A stretch of DNA of 64,000 nt from Solirubrobacteraceae bacterium (GTDB lineage Bacteria > Actinomycetota > Thermoleophilia > Solirubrobacterales > Solirubrobacteraceae): assembly GCA_030447275.1 (NCBI GenBank), contig JAUJPF010000014.1:1-64000 (forward strand), written 5' to 3'. The translations under genes were made by a program, and so were the position numbers. The notes under the pieces were generated by a model. The model was given only the letters and a program-made list of their open reading frames with translations, was not told the origin of the DNA and searched no databases. Numbering within the stretch: the first letter of the stretch is position 1; every line of letters starts with the position of its first letter. This document shows, one piece after another, positions 24,782 to 36,596 of the stretch.

Positions 24782-26019
24782 GCGCCTCCCTCGACGTCGT
24801 CTCCCCCGGCGCGGCCGAGCAGGCCGAGCAGTTTCATCCGGAGCCCGAGCAGGAGCTCCTGACGATGAACTTCGGGCCGCACCACCCTGCCACGCACGGG
24901 GTGCTGCGGCTGCTGTGCACGCTCGAGGGCGAGGTCGTGCGCGATCTCAAGCCGATCATCGGCTACGTCCACACCGGCATCGAGAAGACCGCCGAGGACA
25001 AGAACTACTGGCAGGCCATCCCCGTCGTCGAGCGGATGGACTACCTCGCCTACTACTTCAACGCGTACGCCTACTGCGGCGCGGTCGAGAGGCTGCTCGC
25101 CCTCGAGGTCCCGAAGTACGCGCAGTACCTGCGGGTCATCCACCTCGAGCTCAACCGGATCAAGAGCCACCTCGTCTGGCTCGGGACGAGCGCGCTCGAC
25201 CTCGGCGCGGTGTCGATGTTCTGGTACTGCTTCCGCGAGCGCGAGCAGGTCCTCGACCTCTTCGAGATGTCGTCGGGCGCGCGCATGCACACGCGCTACA
25301 TCCAGGTCGGCGGCGTCGCGGACGACATCCCGCCCGGCTGGGTCGACCGCTGCCGGACGTTCACGGCGCTCATGCGCCGGCGCGCCGACGAGTACGGCGC
25401 GCTGCTCAACCGCAACGAGATCGTCCTCCAGCGGCTGCGCAACGTCTGCATCGTGCCCAAGGAGCGGCTGCTCGAGCTGGGGGTCACCGGGCCGCTGCTG
25501 CGCGCCGCCGGCATGCCGTGGGACCTGCGCAAGGCCGACCCGTACTGCTCGTACGAGGACTTCGACTTCAAGATCCCGGTCGGCACGATCGGCGACAACT
25601 ACGACCGCTTCGCCGTCCGCCTCGCCGAGATCTACGAGTCGTGCTCGATCATCGACCAGGCGGTGGACCGGCTCGACGACGTCGAAGGCGGCCACATCGC
25701 CGACGACCGCAAGGTCGCGCTGCCGCCCCGCCACGAGCTGGCGACCTCGATGGAGGCGCTCATCCACCACTTCAAGCTGGTGACCGAGGGCTACCGCGTG
25801 CCGCCCGGCGAGGCGTACTTCCCGATCGAGTCGCCGCGCGGCGAGCTGGGCTGCTTCGTGCGCTCCGACGGCTCGGCGAAGCCCGCACGCGTGCACATGC
25901 GCGACCCCTCGTTCGTCAACCTCCAGGCGCTTGCGGACATGGTCCACGGCACGTACGTCGCGGACCTCATCGCGACGCTGGCGATGCTCGACCCGGTGCT
26001 CGGCGGCATCGATCGATGA
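24778..26019 (+). CDS. nuoD: NADH-quinone oxidoreductase subunit D
   Basis: This 413-residue 49-kDa subunit lines the quinone cavity together with NuoB. Conserved segments are FGPHHPATHGVLRLL (quinone-site His), GYVHTGIEKTAE, and the C-terminal RDPSFVNLQALADMVHGTYVADLIA. The N-terminal 25 residues are a variable extension. Both ends overlap neighbours by 4 bp, as expected for a tightly coupled operon. Confidence 0.97.
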   Translation: MSASLDVVSPGAAEQAEQFHPEPEQELLTMNFGPHHPATHGVLRLLCTLEGEVVRDLKPIIGYVHTGIEKTAEDKNYWQAIPVVERMDYLAYYFNAYAYCGAVERLLALEVPKYAQYLRVIHLELNRIKSHLVWLGTSALDLGAVSMFWYCFREREQVLDLFEMSSGARMHTRYIQVGGVADDIPPGWVDRCRTFTALMRRRADEYGALLNRNEIVLQRLRNVCIVPKERLLELGVTGPLLRAAGMPWDLRKADPYCSYEDFDFKIPVGTIGDNYDRFAVRLAEIYESCSIIDQAVDRLDDVEGGHIADDRKVALPPRHELATSMEALIHHFKLVTEGYRVPPGEAYFPIESPRGELGCFVRSDGSAKPARVHMRDPSFVNLQALADMVHGTYVADLIATLAMLDPVLGGIDR

Positions 26020-26807
26020 GGGAGGTCGCGCGCTTTGGCAACGGGTCGCGCGTGCCCGGTTGGGACGACGCCGTCGACCTCGAGAAGGAGCCCGTCGAGG
26101 TCCCGGACCCCGCGACGACGCCGGTGCCCGACGACCTCCGCGCGGAGATCGAGTCGCACCTCGCGAAGTACCCCGACCGGCGCTCGGCGGCGCTGCCCGC
26201 GCTCGCCGCCGCGCAGCGCGTCCACGGCTGGTGCTCGCCCGAGGCGATCGCGCAGGCAGCGACCGTGATGCGGCTGACGCCGGCGTACCTGTCCGCCATC
26301 GCCACGTTCTACGACATGTTCCACACCGAGCCGGTGGGCCTGCACCGCGTCTACGTGTGCACGAACATCTCGTGCTCGCTGAACGGCGCCGACGCCCTGT
26401 ACGAGCGCCTGCACGACGCGGCCGAGGGCAACGAGGACCTGCACGTCCAGCACTTCGAGTGCCTCGGCGCGTGCGACATCGCGCCGATGGCGTCGGTCGA
26501 CGGCGTCTACGTCGGCCCGCTCGAGCTCGACGACGTGCCGCGGCTGCTCTCAGACCTCGCCGCCGGCCGCCCGCCGCTGGCCGACAAGCAGCTGCGCCGC
26601 CGGTTCAGCGCGGACCCGCACGCGAACACGCAGCAGTTCCGGCCCGGGCCGGGCAACGAGCCGATCGTCGCCGCGGGCGCGGGCGGCACGCCGAAGCCGC
26701 CGGTCGCCGTCGGGCCGGACATGCCGGCCGACCAGGACCGCTCCGACCAGCCGGCGCCGATCGAGCAGCCGCCCGACCCGCCCGAGAACCCGGAGCCCGA
26801 CGGATGA
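26016..26807 (+). CDS. nuoE: NADH-quinone oxidoreductase subunit E
   Basis: This is the 24-kDa NADH-module subunit with a thioredoxin-like [2Fe-2S] (N1a) domain. The ligands lie in VCTNISCSLNG (Cys-X4-Cys) and FECLGACDIAP (Cys-X3-Cys). The preceding helical domain includes the segment MRLTPAYLSAIATFYDMFH. At 263 residues it is longer than typical homologs (about 160-220). The extra C-terminal 75 or so residues are Pro/Asp/Gly-rich and probably disordered (FSADPHANTQQFRPGPGN, then many Pro and Asp). It overlaps nuoD and nuoF by 4 bp. Confidence 0.95.
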   Translation: MREVARFGNGSRVPGWDDAVDLEKEPVEVPDPATTPVPDDLRAEIESHLAKYPDRRSAALPALAAAQRVHGWCSPEAIAQAATVMRLTPAYLSAIATFYDMFHTEPVGLHRVYVCTNISCSLNGADALYERLHDAAEGNEDLHVQHFECLGACDIAPMASVDGVYVGPLELDDVPRLLSDLAAGRPPLADKQLRRRFSADPHANTQQFRPGPGNEPIVAAGAGGTPKPPVAVGPDMPADQDRSDQPAPIEQPPDPPENPEPDG

Positions 26808-28117
26808 CGCAGCACCTGCTCTTCAAGGACATCGACGAGCCGCGCCTCACCACGCTCGAGGTCTACCGGCGGCGCGGCGGCTACGCGGCATCCGAGCGCG
26901 CGCTCGCGATGGAGCCCGCGGCCGTGCTGGCCGAGCTGAACGCGTCGGGGCTGCGCGGCCGCGGCGGCGCCGGCTTCCCGATGGGCCGCAAGGCGTCGTT
27001 CCTGCCCAAGGGCGACATGCCCAAGTACCTCGTCTGCAACGCCGACGAGTCCGAGCCCGGGACCTTCAAGGACCGCGAGCTCATGCAGAAGACGCCGCAC
27101 ACGCTGATCGAGGGGATCGCGATCACCGCCTACGCGGTCGGCGCCAACCGCTCCTACATCTACATCCGCGGCGAGTACGAGCTGCAGGCCGACATCCTCG
27201 AGGCCGCGCTCGAGGAGGCGAAGGCCGCCGGGCTGGTCGGCGACCGCATCCTCGGCTCGGGCTTCTCGCTCGAGCTGTGGGTCCACCGCGGCGCGGGCGC
27301 CTACATCTGCGGCGAGGAGACGGCGCTGCTCGACTCGCTCGAGGGCAAGCGCGGCAACCCGCGCCTGAAGCCGCCGTTCCCGGCCAACCAGGGCCTCTAC
27401 CAGGGCCCGACGCTCATCAACAACGTCGAGACGCTGGCCACCGTCCCGCACATCATCGCCATGGGCGGCGAGGAGTACGCGCGGATCGGGACCGAGACGT
27501 CGACGGGCACGAAGCTCGTCTCGATCAGCGGCAACGTGCGGCGGCCGGGCAACTACGAGATCGAGCTGGGGACGCCGTCGCGCGAGCTCATCTACGACCT
27601 GGCCGGCGGCCCGCCGCCCGGCCGCGACGTGAAGCTGTGGTTCCCGGGCGGCTCGAGCTCGCCGGTCCTGACCAAGGACGACCTCGACCTCGCCTACGAC
27701 TTCGACACGATGGCCAAAGCCGGCACGATGCTCGGCTCGGGCGCGATCATCGTCGTCGACGACTCGAACTCCGTGGTCGACGTCGCGCTGAAGGTCGCGA
27801 AGTTCTACCGCCACGAGTCGTGCGGCAAGTGCACGCCGTGCCGCGAGGGCACGAACTGGACCGTGAAGATGATCGAGCGGATCCGGTCGGGCGAGGCGAC
27901 GCCGATGGACCTCGACATCATGGCGTCGGTCCAGACCAACATCATCGGCCACTGCCTGTGCGTGCTCGGCGACGCGATGGCGATGCCGATCGGCTCGATG
28001 ATCGAGAAGTTCCGGCCCGAGTTCGAGGAGTACATCGAGGCCCGCCGGCGCGAAGCGGACCTCGGTTCGAACGAGCCGCTCGAGACGCCGCTCCAGGTCC
28101 TCCAGGGAGCCCGCTAG
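26804..28117 (+). CDS. nuoF: NADH-quinone oxidoreductase subunit F (FMN, NADH-binding)
   Basis: This 437-residue 51-kDa subunit binds NADH, FMN and cluster N3. The FMN/NADH site is visible as GLRGRGGAGFPMGRK and YLVCNADESEPGTFKDR. HRGAGAYICGEETAL follows, and the N3 ligands lie in SCGKCTPCREG (Cys-X2-Cys-X2-Cys) plus the distal Cys in IGHCLCVLGD. It is the NADH entry point of complex I. It begins inside the nuoE stop and abuts nuoG directly. Confidence 0.97.
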   Translation: MTQHLLFKDIDEPRLTTLEVYRRRGGYAASERALAMEPAAVLAELNASGLRGRGGAGFPMGRKASFLPKGDMPKYLVCNADESEPGTFKDRELMQKTPHTLIEGIAITAYAVGANRSYIYIRGEYELQADILEAALEEAKAAGLVGDRILGSGFSLELWVHRGAGAYICGEETALLDSLEGKRGNPRLKPPFPANQGLYQGPTLINNVETLATVPHIIAMGGEEYARIGTETSTGTKLVSISGNVRRPGNYEIELGTPSRELIYDLAGGPPPGRDVKLWFPGGSSSPVLTKDDLDLAYDFDTMAKAGTMLGSGAIIVVDDSNSVVDVALKVAKFYRHESCGKCTPCREGTNWTVKMIERIRSGEATPMDLDIMASVQTNIIGHCLCVLGDAMAMPIGSMIEKFRPEFEEYIEARRREADLGSNEPLETPLQVLQGAR

Positions 28118-30508
28118 GTGCCGCGCCCCGAGCTCGAGGAGATCACGTTCTCGATCGACGGCCGCGAGGTCGCCGCGCCGGCGAACATGATGCTCGTCGA
28201 CGCCGCCAAGCGGGGCGACGTCGAGATCCCGGTCTTCTGCTACGAGCCCAAGCTCGGCCAGCCGGTCGGCGCGTGCCGCATGTGCCTCGTCGAGGTCGAG
28301 GGGATCCCCAAGCTCCAGACCGCGTGCTCGACGCCGGTCAAGGACGGCATGGTCGTTCACACCCAGACCGAGCGCGTCCGCGACGCGCAGGCGGCGGTCG
28401 TCGAGTTCCTGCTCGTCAACCACCCGCTCGACTGCCCGGTCTGCGACAAGGGCGGCGAGTGCCCGCTCCAGGACATCTCCTTCGGTTGGGGCGGTGGGCG
28501 CTCGCGGTTCATCGAGCCCAAGCGCCACTTCCAGAAGCCGCTGGAGCTGTCGCCGCTCGTGGCGATCGACCGCGAGCGCTGCATCCTCTGCTATCGCTGC
28601 GTGCGGTTCAGCCAGGAGGTCGCCGAGGACTACCAGCTGATCCTCCAGGAGCGCGGCGCCGACACGTACGTCGCCACGTTCGACGGCCACCCGTACGTCG
28701 CGCCGTTCAGCGGCAACATCACCGAGCTGTGCCCGGTCGGCGCGCTCACGTCGCGGCCCTACCGCTTCCGCGCGCGCCCGTGGGACATCGAGCAGTCGGG
28801 CTCGGTGTGCACGCTGTGCCCGTCGCAGTGCAACGTGAGCTTCACCGTCCGCGACGAGCGCGTGCTGCGCGTGCTCGGCCGCGACAACGAGGGGGTCGAC
28901 GACGGCTGGCTGTGCGACAAGGGCCGCTTCGCCTACCAGGCCGTGCACGCCGACGAGCGGGTGACGCGGCCGATGGTGCGCGACGGCGGCGTGCTGCGCG
29001 AGGTGTCGTGGGAGCGCGCGCTGTCGGAGGCCGCGTCGGGGCTCGGCCGCGCGAAGGGCCGCGTCGGCGCGGTCGCCGGCGGCCAGACCACGAACGAGGA
29101 GGGCTTCCTCCTCCAGCGGCTGATGCGCGAGGCGCTCGAGTCGCCGAACGTCGACTCCTCGCCGTTCGGGTCGCGCCCGCGGGCCGACCTCGTCGCGCTC
29201 GCCAACCCGCGCCTCCAGGCCACCGTCGAGGACATCGAGTTCGCGCACACCGTGCTCGTGCTCGACTGCGAGCCGATCGACGACGCGCCGATCCTCGACC
29301 TGCGCATCCGCAAGGGCGTGCGCCGGCAGCGGACGAAGCTCGCCGTCGCGACGTCGCGCCCGAGCGCGCTCGACCCGAACGCGATCGCCTCGCACCGCTT
29401 CGCGCCCGGCGGCGGGGCGGACTTCGCCCGCGCGCTGTCCCGAGGCGACGAGTCCGTGCGCGAGTTCGGCGACGCGCTGCGGGCGGCGGGCGAGGAGATC
29501 GTGATCATCGTCGGCGAGCGCTCGGCCTCCGCCGCCGTCGAGCTCGCCGAGGCGCTCGGGCTCGCGGACGTCGGCGGCGCCGGCATCATCGAGATCCCGG
29601 CTCAGACGAACGGCCGCGGGCTGCGCGAGGCCGGCTGCGTCCCGGGCTCGGGCCCGGGCTACGCCGAGGCGCCCGACGGCCTCTCGACGCCGCAGATCGC
29701 GGGCGCGCTGGACGCGGGCGAGCTGACATCCGCGTACCTGCTGCACGTCGACCCGCTGCGCGACCTGCCGGGCAGCGGCGCCTGGGCCGTAGGCCTCGAG
29801 CGCGCGACGACGGTCGTCGCCCACGCCGCGTTCCTCACCGACGGGGTGCGCGAGCACGCGACGGTCGTCTTCCCCGCCGAGGGCCACCCGGAGAAGGAGG
29901 GCACGATCGTCCACCCGGACGGGCGCCTCCAGCGCGTGCGCCCGGCGATCGCCCACCAGGGCGAGAACCGGCCCGAGTGGCAGGTCCTCGCCGAGCTGAG
30001 CGCGCGCCTCGGCGTCGAGACCGGCGTGATGACCGCGGGCATGGCCTTCCAGCAGCTCGTCGCCGCCGTGCCGTTCTACGCCGGGCTCACGCTCGACGTC
30101 ATCGGCGGGCGCGGCGTGCGCTGGCCCGAGCGGGCCCAGGCCACCGGGCTGCCCGAGGCCCCGGCTCCGGCCGCCGCGCCGGCCGCGCGCGACGTCGCCC
30201 CGTCCAACGGCCACCTGCGCCTGGGGACGTTCCGCTCGATCTGGGCGTCCGTGGAAGTGGAGGCCTCGCCGGCGCTGAAGTTCCTGACCGCCCGCCAGCG
30301 CGCCGAGCTGTCGCCGGACGACGCGCAGCGCCTCGGCCTGCGCGACGGCGAGCGCGTGGAGGTCGGCGTGAACGGCACCCGCGTGCGCGCGACGGTCGCG
30401 CTGCGCCACGACGCGCCGCCCGGCACCGTCTTCCTCGAGGAGGGCGTCGCCGAGGACGCCGCCAACGTGCTCAGCGGCGAGCCGCTGGTGGAGGTGAAGC
30501 GCTCGTGA
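28118..30508 (+). CDS. nuoG: NADH-quinone oxidoreductase subunit G
   Basis: This 796-residue iron-sulfur subunit starts at GTG 28118. The N-terminal ferredoxin-like domain holds N1b ([16 protein letters not shown]) and N5 ([18 protein letters not shown], with the His ligand). N4 follows at [14 protein letters not shown], with the distal Cys in TELCPVGAL. The extra cluster motif N7 (CTLCPSQCN, distal Cys in GWLCDKG) is also present, as in E. coli and Thermus. The C-terminal molybdopterin-oxidoreductase-like region lacks cofactor function in this family. The stop overlaps the nuoH start. Confidence 0.97.
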   Translation: MPRPELEEITFSIDGREVAAPANMMLVDAAKRGDVEIPVFCYEPKLGQPVGACRMCLVEVEGIPKLQTACSTPVKDGMVVHTQTERVRDAQAAVVEFLLVNHPLDCPVCDKGGECPLQDISFGWGGGRSRFIEPKRHFQKPLELSPLVAIDRERCILCYRCVRFSQEVAEDYQLILQERGADTYVATFDGHPYVAPFSGNITELCPVGALTSRPYRFRARPWDIEQSGSVCTLCPSQCNVSFTVRDERVLRVLGRDNEGVDDGWLCDKGRFAYQAVHADERVTRPMVRDGGVLREVSWERALSEAASGLGRAKGRVGAVAGGQTTNEEGFLLQRLMREALESPNVDSSPFGSRPRADLVALANPRLQATVEDIEFAHTVLVLDCEPIDDAPILDLRIRKGVRRQRTKLAVATSRPSALDPNAIASHRFAPGGGADFARALSRGDESVREFGDALRAAGEEIVIIVGERSASAAVELAEALGLADVGGAGIIEIPAQTNGRGLREAGCVPGSGPGYAEAPDGLSTPQIAGALDAGELTSAYLLHVDPLRDLPGSGAWAVGLERATTVVAHAAFLTDGVREHATVVFPAEGHPEKEGTIVHPDGRLQRVRPAIAHQGENRPEWQVLAELSARLGVETGVMTAGMAFQQLVAAVPFYAGLTLDVIGGRGVRWPERAQATGLPEAPAPAAAPAARDVAPSNGHLRLGTFRSIWASVEVEASPALKFLTARQRAELSPDDAQRLGLRDGERVEVGVNGTRVRATVALRHDAPPGTVFLEEGVAEDAANVLSGEPLVEVKRS

Positions 30509-31548
30509 GCGCCGACGCCCTCATGCTCGCGCGCGTCGACCTGGTCGAGGCGTGGTGGGTCCAGATCCTCAAGGCGCTGATCATCTTCTTCATCGCGCTC
30601 CAGATCCTCCCGGCCGTGATCATCATGGAGCGCAAGCTCATGGGCCGGATGCAGATGCGCTACGGCCCCAACCGCGTCGGGCCGTTCGGCGCGCTCCAGC
30701 CGATGGCCGAGATCGTCAAGTTCGCCCTCAAGCAGGACTCGCGCCCGCGCACGGCGATCGGGCTGCTCTACGTCCTCGCGCCCGCGATCTCGATCCTCAC
30801 CGCGGTCAGCGCGTTCGCGATCGTCCCGTTCGGCGACGCCGTCGACATCTTCGGCGCGAAGGTCGGCCTCTACGGCATCGACGTCTCGATCGGCGTCCTC
30901 TACGTCTTCGCCTTCGGCGCCATCGCGTTCTACGGCCTCATGCTCGGCGGCTGGGCCAGCGGCTCGAAGTACTCGTTCCTCGGCGCGATGCGGTCGGCTG
31001 CGCAGCTCATCTCCTACGAGGTCTCGCAGGGCCTCGCGCTCGTCGGCGTGCTGATGACCGCGCAGACGCTGTCGCTCACCGGGATCGTCCAGGCCCAGGA
31101 GGGCATGTGGTACATCGTCCCGCAGTTCGTCGGCTTCATCGTGTTCATGGTCGCCGGGTTCGCCGAAACCAACCGCGCGCCGTTCGACCTGCCGGAGGCC
31201 GACGCCGAGCTCGTGCAGGGCTACATGACCGAGTACGGCGGCACGAAGATGGTCGCCTTCCTGTTCGCCGAGTACCTGAACATGCTCACGGTCTCGCTGC
31301 TCGCCGTGACGTTCTTCCTCGGCGGCTGGCAGCTCCCGTTCGGCATCGACCCGCCGACGTGGGTCGACCCGCTCGTCGTGCTCGGCAAGCTCTACCTCTT
31401 CGTCTTCTTCTTCATCTGGGTGCGCGCGACGCTGCCGCGCCTGCGCTACGACCAGCTCATGAGCCTGGGCTGGAAGATCCTCCTGCCGCTGGCGACGCTG
31501 AACGCGCTCGTCACGGCCATCGTCGTCGTGGTGGTGGACAACAACTGA
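30505..31548 (+). CDS. nuoH: NADH-quinone oxidoreductase subunit H
   Basis: This 347-residue membrane subunit forms the quinone channel with NuoB and NuoD. It has eight hydrophobic helices with the conserved loop [21 protein letters not shown] and the acidic-residue stretch [20 protein letters not shown] near residue 215. GTG 30505 overlaps the nuoG stop and is the only start that fits the family N-terminus. The stop TGA overlaps the nuoI ATG by one base. Confidence 0.97.
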   Translation: MSADALMLARVDLVEAWWVQILKALIIFFIALQILPAVIIMERKLMGRMQMRYGPNRVGPFGALQPMAEIVKFALKQDSRPRTAIGLLYVLAPAISILTAVSAFAIVPFGDAVDIFGAKVGLYGIDVSIGVLYVFAFGAIAFYGLMLGGWASGSKYSFLGAMRSAAQLISYEVSQGLALVGVLMTAQTLSLTGIVQAQEGMWYIVPQFVGFIVFMVAGFAETNRAPFDLPEADAELVQGYMTEYGGTKMVAFLFAEYLNMLTVSLLAVTFFLGGWQLPFGIDPPTWVDPLVVLGKLYLFVFFFIWVRATLPRLRYDQLMSLGWKILLPLATLNALVTAIVVVVVDNN

Positions 31549-32084
31549 TGAGCCCGTACGACCCCGGTCCCGACGTCGTCGAGGTCCTCCGCGCGCCCGA
31601 GCCCGGCGGCGCCGGCGGCGCCTACCGCGCGTTCGGCGAGACGCTGCGCGGCCTGAAGACGACGTTCGCGCGGCTGCGCGAGAAGCCGACGACGATCCAG
31701 TACCCCGAGGAGAAGGTGCCGGTGTACCCGCGGTTCCGCGGCCGCCATCGGCTGCACCGCTTCGAGGACACCGGGCTGGAGAAGTGCGTCGGCTGCTCGC
31801 TGTGCGCCGCCGCCTGCCCGGCGGACTGAATCCGCGTCGTAGCCGCGGAGAACACCCCCGAGCACCAGGTGTCGGCGGGCGAGCGCTACGCCGCGGTCTA
31901 CGAGATCAACCTCTCGCGCTGCATCTTCTGCGGCTACTGCGAGGTCGCGTGCCCGTTCGACGCGATCACCATGGGCCACGACTACGAGATGTCGGACTAC
32001 GACCGCTCGGACCTGATCTTCACCAAGGAGATGCTCCTCGCCGAGCCGCTGGACCGGACGCCGCTGCGGGCGGAAGGCGAGTAG
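31548..32084 (+). CDS. nuoI: NADH-quinone oxidoreductase subunit I, interrupted by an in-frame TGA
   Basis: Two open frames in the same phase (31548-31829 and 31830-32084) together encode a normal-sized NuoI of about 178 residues. The first part holds the cluster N6a motif [13 protein letters not shown] (Cys80, 83, 86, 90). The second holds N6b at [12 protein letters not shown] and the family end [17 protein letters not shown] at 31827-31829 is codon 94, four residues after the last N6a cysteine. Relatives such as E. coli NuoI (CPVGCISL) have Cys there, so a TGC-to-TGA change is indicated, and the site is not a cluster ligand. Unless the stop is read through or is a sequence error, complex I would lack N6b and be inactive. 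No good ribosome site precedes the second part. Confidence 0.85.
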
Positions 32085-32786
32085 TTGGCGGAGCTCCTCT
32101 TCTTCGTCGCGGCCACCGGCGCGATCGCCGGAGCGATCGGCGTCATCGCCCTCCAGAACCCGTTCTACAGCGTGCTGTCGCTCGTGGGGCACCTGCTGTC
32201 GCTGGCCGCGCTCTTCTTGCTGCTGCGCGCGGAGTTCATCGCCGCGGCGCAGGTCGTCGTGTACGCGGGCGCGGTCATGGTCCTCTACGTCTTCGTCGTC
32301 GCCTACGTCGGCGGCGCCGAGCCGCAGATCCGCCCGTTCGCGCCGGGGCTGCGACGCCTGTCGGTGCTGTTCGGCGCGGTCATCCTCATCGAGCTGTGGA
32401 TCGCGCTGCTCGGCACCGGGCTGAAGGCGGTCGACGGCGAGGGCGCGCCGTTCGACCCCGCGTTCGGCACGCCGGCCCAGCTCGGCGAGGCGCTGCTGAC
32501 GAAGTTCCTGCTGCCGTTCGAGCTGGCGTCGCTGCTGCTGCTCGTCGCCGCGGTCGGCGCCGTCGTCCTCGCCCGTCGGCGGCGCGGCACCGACCTCGAG
32601 CACGACGACGGCGACGCGGTGAGCGTCATCGACGCGCTGCGCCCGGCCGGCACCGGCACGATGAAGGAAGGCGTGAGCGGCCTGCCCGACGTGGGCGGCG
32701 AGCCGCCCGGCTCGCACCCGAAGGGGACGACGCGGCCGGAGATCGCGGCGGGCGCCGGCGACAGAGAGCACGAGGGCGGCTGGTGA
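32085..32786 (+). CDS. nuoJ: NADH-quinone oxidoreductase subunit J
   Basis: This 233-residue membrane subunit has five transmembrane helices. The conserved third-helix segment [19 protein letters not shown] (pi-bulge region of complex I) is present. It starts at TTG 32085 directly after the nuoI stop. The C-terminal 55 residues after ARRRRGTD are hydrophilic and Gly/Pro-rich, beyond the usual family length, and probably extend into the cytoplasm. The stop overlaps the nuoK GTG. Confidence 0.95.
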   Translation: MAELLFFVAATGAIAGAIGVIALQNPFYSVLSLVGHLLSLAALFLLLRAEFIAAAQVVVYAGAVMVLYVFVVAYVGGAEPQIRPFAPGLRRLSVLFGAVILIELWIALLGTGLKAVDGEGAPFDPAFGTPAQLGEALLTKFLLPFELASLLLLVAAVGAVVLARRRRGTDLEHDDGDAVSVIDALRPAGTGTMKEGVSGLPDVGGEPPGSHPKGTTRPEIAAGAGDREHEGGW

Positions 32787-33081
32787 GCATCGGCTGGTAC
32801 CTCGCGGTGTCCGCGTTCATCTTCGCGATCGGCGCGGGCGGCGTGCTCGTCAAGCGCAACCCGCTCGTGATCCTGCTCTGCCTCGAGCTGATGCTCAACG
32901 CGGCGAACCTCGCGCTGATCGCGTTCAGCCGCATGCACGGCTCCGACGACGGCCAGGTCTTCGCGCTCATCGTCATGGTCGTCGCCGCGTGCGAGGTGAC
33001 CGTCGGCCTCGGGATCATCGTCGCGATGTACCGCCGGCGACTGCCGGTCGACGTCGACGAGCTGCGGGAGCTGCACGGCTG

Positions 33082-33082
<1 letters not shown>
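32783..33082 (+). CDS. nuoK: NADH-quinone oxidoreductase subunit K
   Basis: This 99-residue three-helix antiporter-type subunit includes [20 protein letters not shown] with its conserved Glu in helix 2 and [15 protein letters not shown] with its Glu in helix 3. Both acidic residues belong to the proton pathway. GTG start and TGA stop are shared with nuoJ and nuoL by 4-bp and 1-bp overlaps. Confidence 0.97.
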
Positions 33083-35087
<2,005 letters not shown>

Positions 35088-35091
<4 letters not shown>

Positions 35092-36596
35092 CCCTCCACC
35101 TGTCGATCATGCTCTGGCTGCCGGCCCTCGCCGGCCTCGTCGCGCTGCTCGTCCCGCGCGCGATCTCGGGCTGGGTCGCGTTCGTCGGCTCGCTCGGAGC
35201 GCTCGCGTACTCGGTCGCGCTGCTCGTCGACTACGACGCCGCGACCGGCTCGCTCCAGTACGTCACCGACGAGACGTGGATCGAGCAGCTCGGCATCCAC
35301 TACAAGCTCGGCGTCGACGGGCTGAACCTCGCGCTGCTCGCGCTCGCGACGCTGATGTTCAGCGCGTGCATCCTGTGGGCCGCGCTCGAGGGCGACCACC
35401 GCCGCGAGCGCCCGCGCCAGTTCTTCGCGTGGATGGCGCTCGCGCACAGCGCGGTGCTCGGCGCGCTGCTCGCGCAGGACCTGCTGCTGTTCGTCCTCTT
35501 CTTCGACCTCATGCTGGTGCCGTTCTTCTTCCTCACGGGGATATGGGGTCCCGGCCCCGACCGCGTGCGGGCGGTGACGAAGCTCTTCATCTACACGCTC
35601 GTCGGCTCGCTGCTGATGCTCGCCGCGGCGATCGCCACCGGCGTGCTGTCGTCGGTCCAGGGCGATCAGACGACGTTCGTGCTCTCCGAGCTCGAGAAGG
35701 TCGCGCTGCCCGAGGGCTCGCAGCGCTGGATCTTCCTGTGCTTCGCCGCGGCCTTCCTCGTGAAGATGCCGGCGTTCCCGGTCCACGGCTGGATGCCCGA
35801 CGGCTACCGGACCATGCCGCTGCCGGTGCTCGCCGTGTTCAGCGCCGTGCTGTCGAAGGTCGCCGCGTACGGCTTCCTGCGCGTGGTCACGCCGCTCTTC
35901 CCCGACGCGAGCGCCGACTTCCAGACGCTGATGCTGCTGATCGCGCTCGCCTCGATCCTCTACGGCTCGGCGATGGCGTTCACGACGACCGAGACGCGGC
36001 TGATCCTCGGCTACTCGTCGGTCGCGCAGCTCGGCTTCATCACGCTCGGGATCTTCTCGCTCGACGGCGACGGCGCGCAGGGCGCGATCCTCCAGTCGGT
36101 CAACCACGGGCTCGTCACCGTCCCGGCGTTCTTCATCGTCGGGCTGCTCGCCGCGCGCGCGGGCGGCTCGCAGGACCTGCGCGACATGGGCGGCGTCGCA
36201 TTCCGTGCGCCGATCCTCGCCGCGCTGTTCTTGATCGTCTCGCTGGCGACGCTGGCCATGCCCGGCTCGGCGAACTTCGTCGGCGAGTTCCTCATCCTCT
36301 TCGGCGTGTTCGAGACGAAGATCGTCATCGCGATCGTCGCGTTCACCGGCGTCCTGCTGGCGTCGGTCTACATGCTGCGGATGTTCATCCGCGCGATGCA
36401 CAACCGCGTCGGCGCAGGCGTCGTCCCGACCGACATCCGCTTCGCTGACGGGCTCGTGCTCGTGCCGCTCGTCGCGGTGATCGTCGCGCTCGCCCTGTAC
36501 CCGCAGATGCCGCTCGAGAAGGGGCAGAACACGATCCCGCCCAAGGTGGAAGAGGCCGGCCGGCTCGCGCAACCCGAGAGGCAGGCGATCCGATGA
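35088..36596 (+). CDS. nuoM: NADH-quinone oxidoreductase subunit M
   Basis: This 502-residue antiporter-like proton-pumping subunit has 14 predicted helices. Family segments are GVDGLNLALLALATL, DLMLVPFFFLTGIWG, MPAFPVHGWMPDGYRTMPLP and VNHGLVTVPAFFIVGLL. It overlaps nuoL (ATGA) and nuoN (ATGA), keeping the usual L-M-N order at the distal end of the membrane arm. Confidence 0.97.

Noticed and set aside
26507-30409. Long open frame antisense to nuoE, nuoF and nuoG
   Set aside because: It has shadow composition (Arg/Ala/Asp/Val-rich) and recognisable complex I genes on the other strand.
31830-31870. SECIS-like hairpin directly after the nuoI TGA
   Set aside because: The stem is only 5 bp, begins two bases after the TGA, and lacks the usual spacing and loop arrangement of bacterial SECIS elements. 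Such short GC stems are frequent in this genome. I keep selenocysteine as an unproven alternative only.
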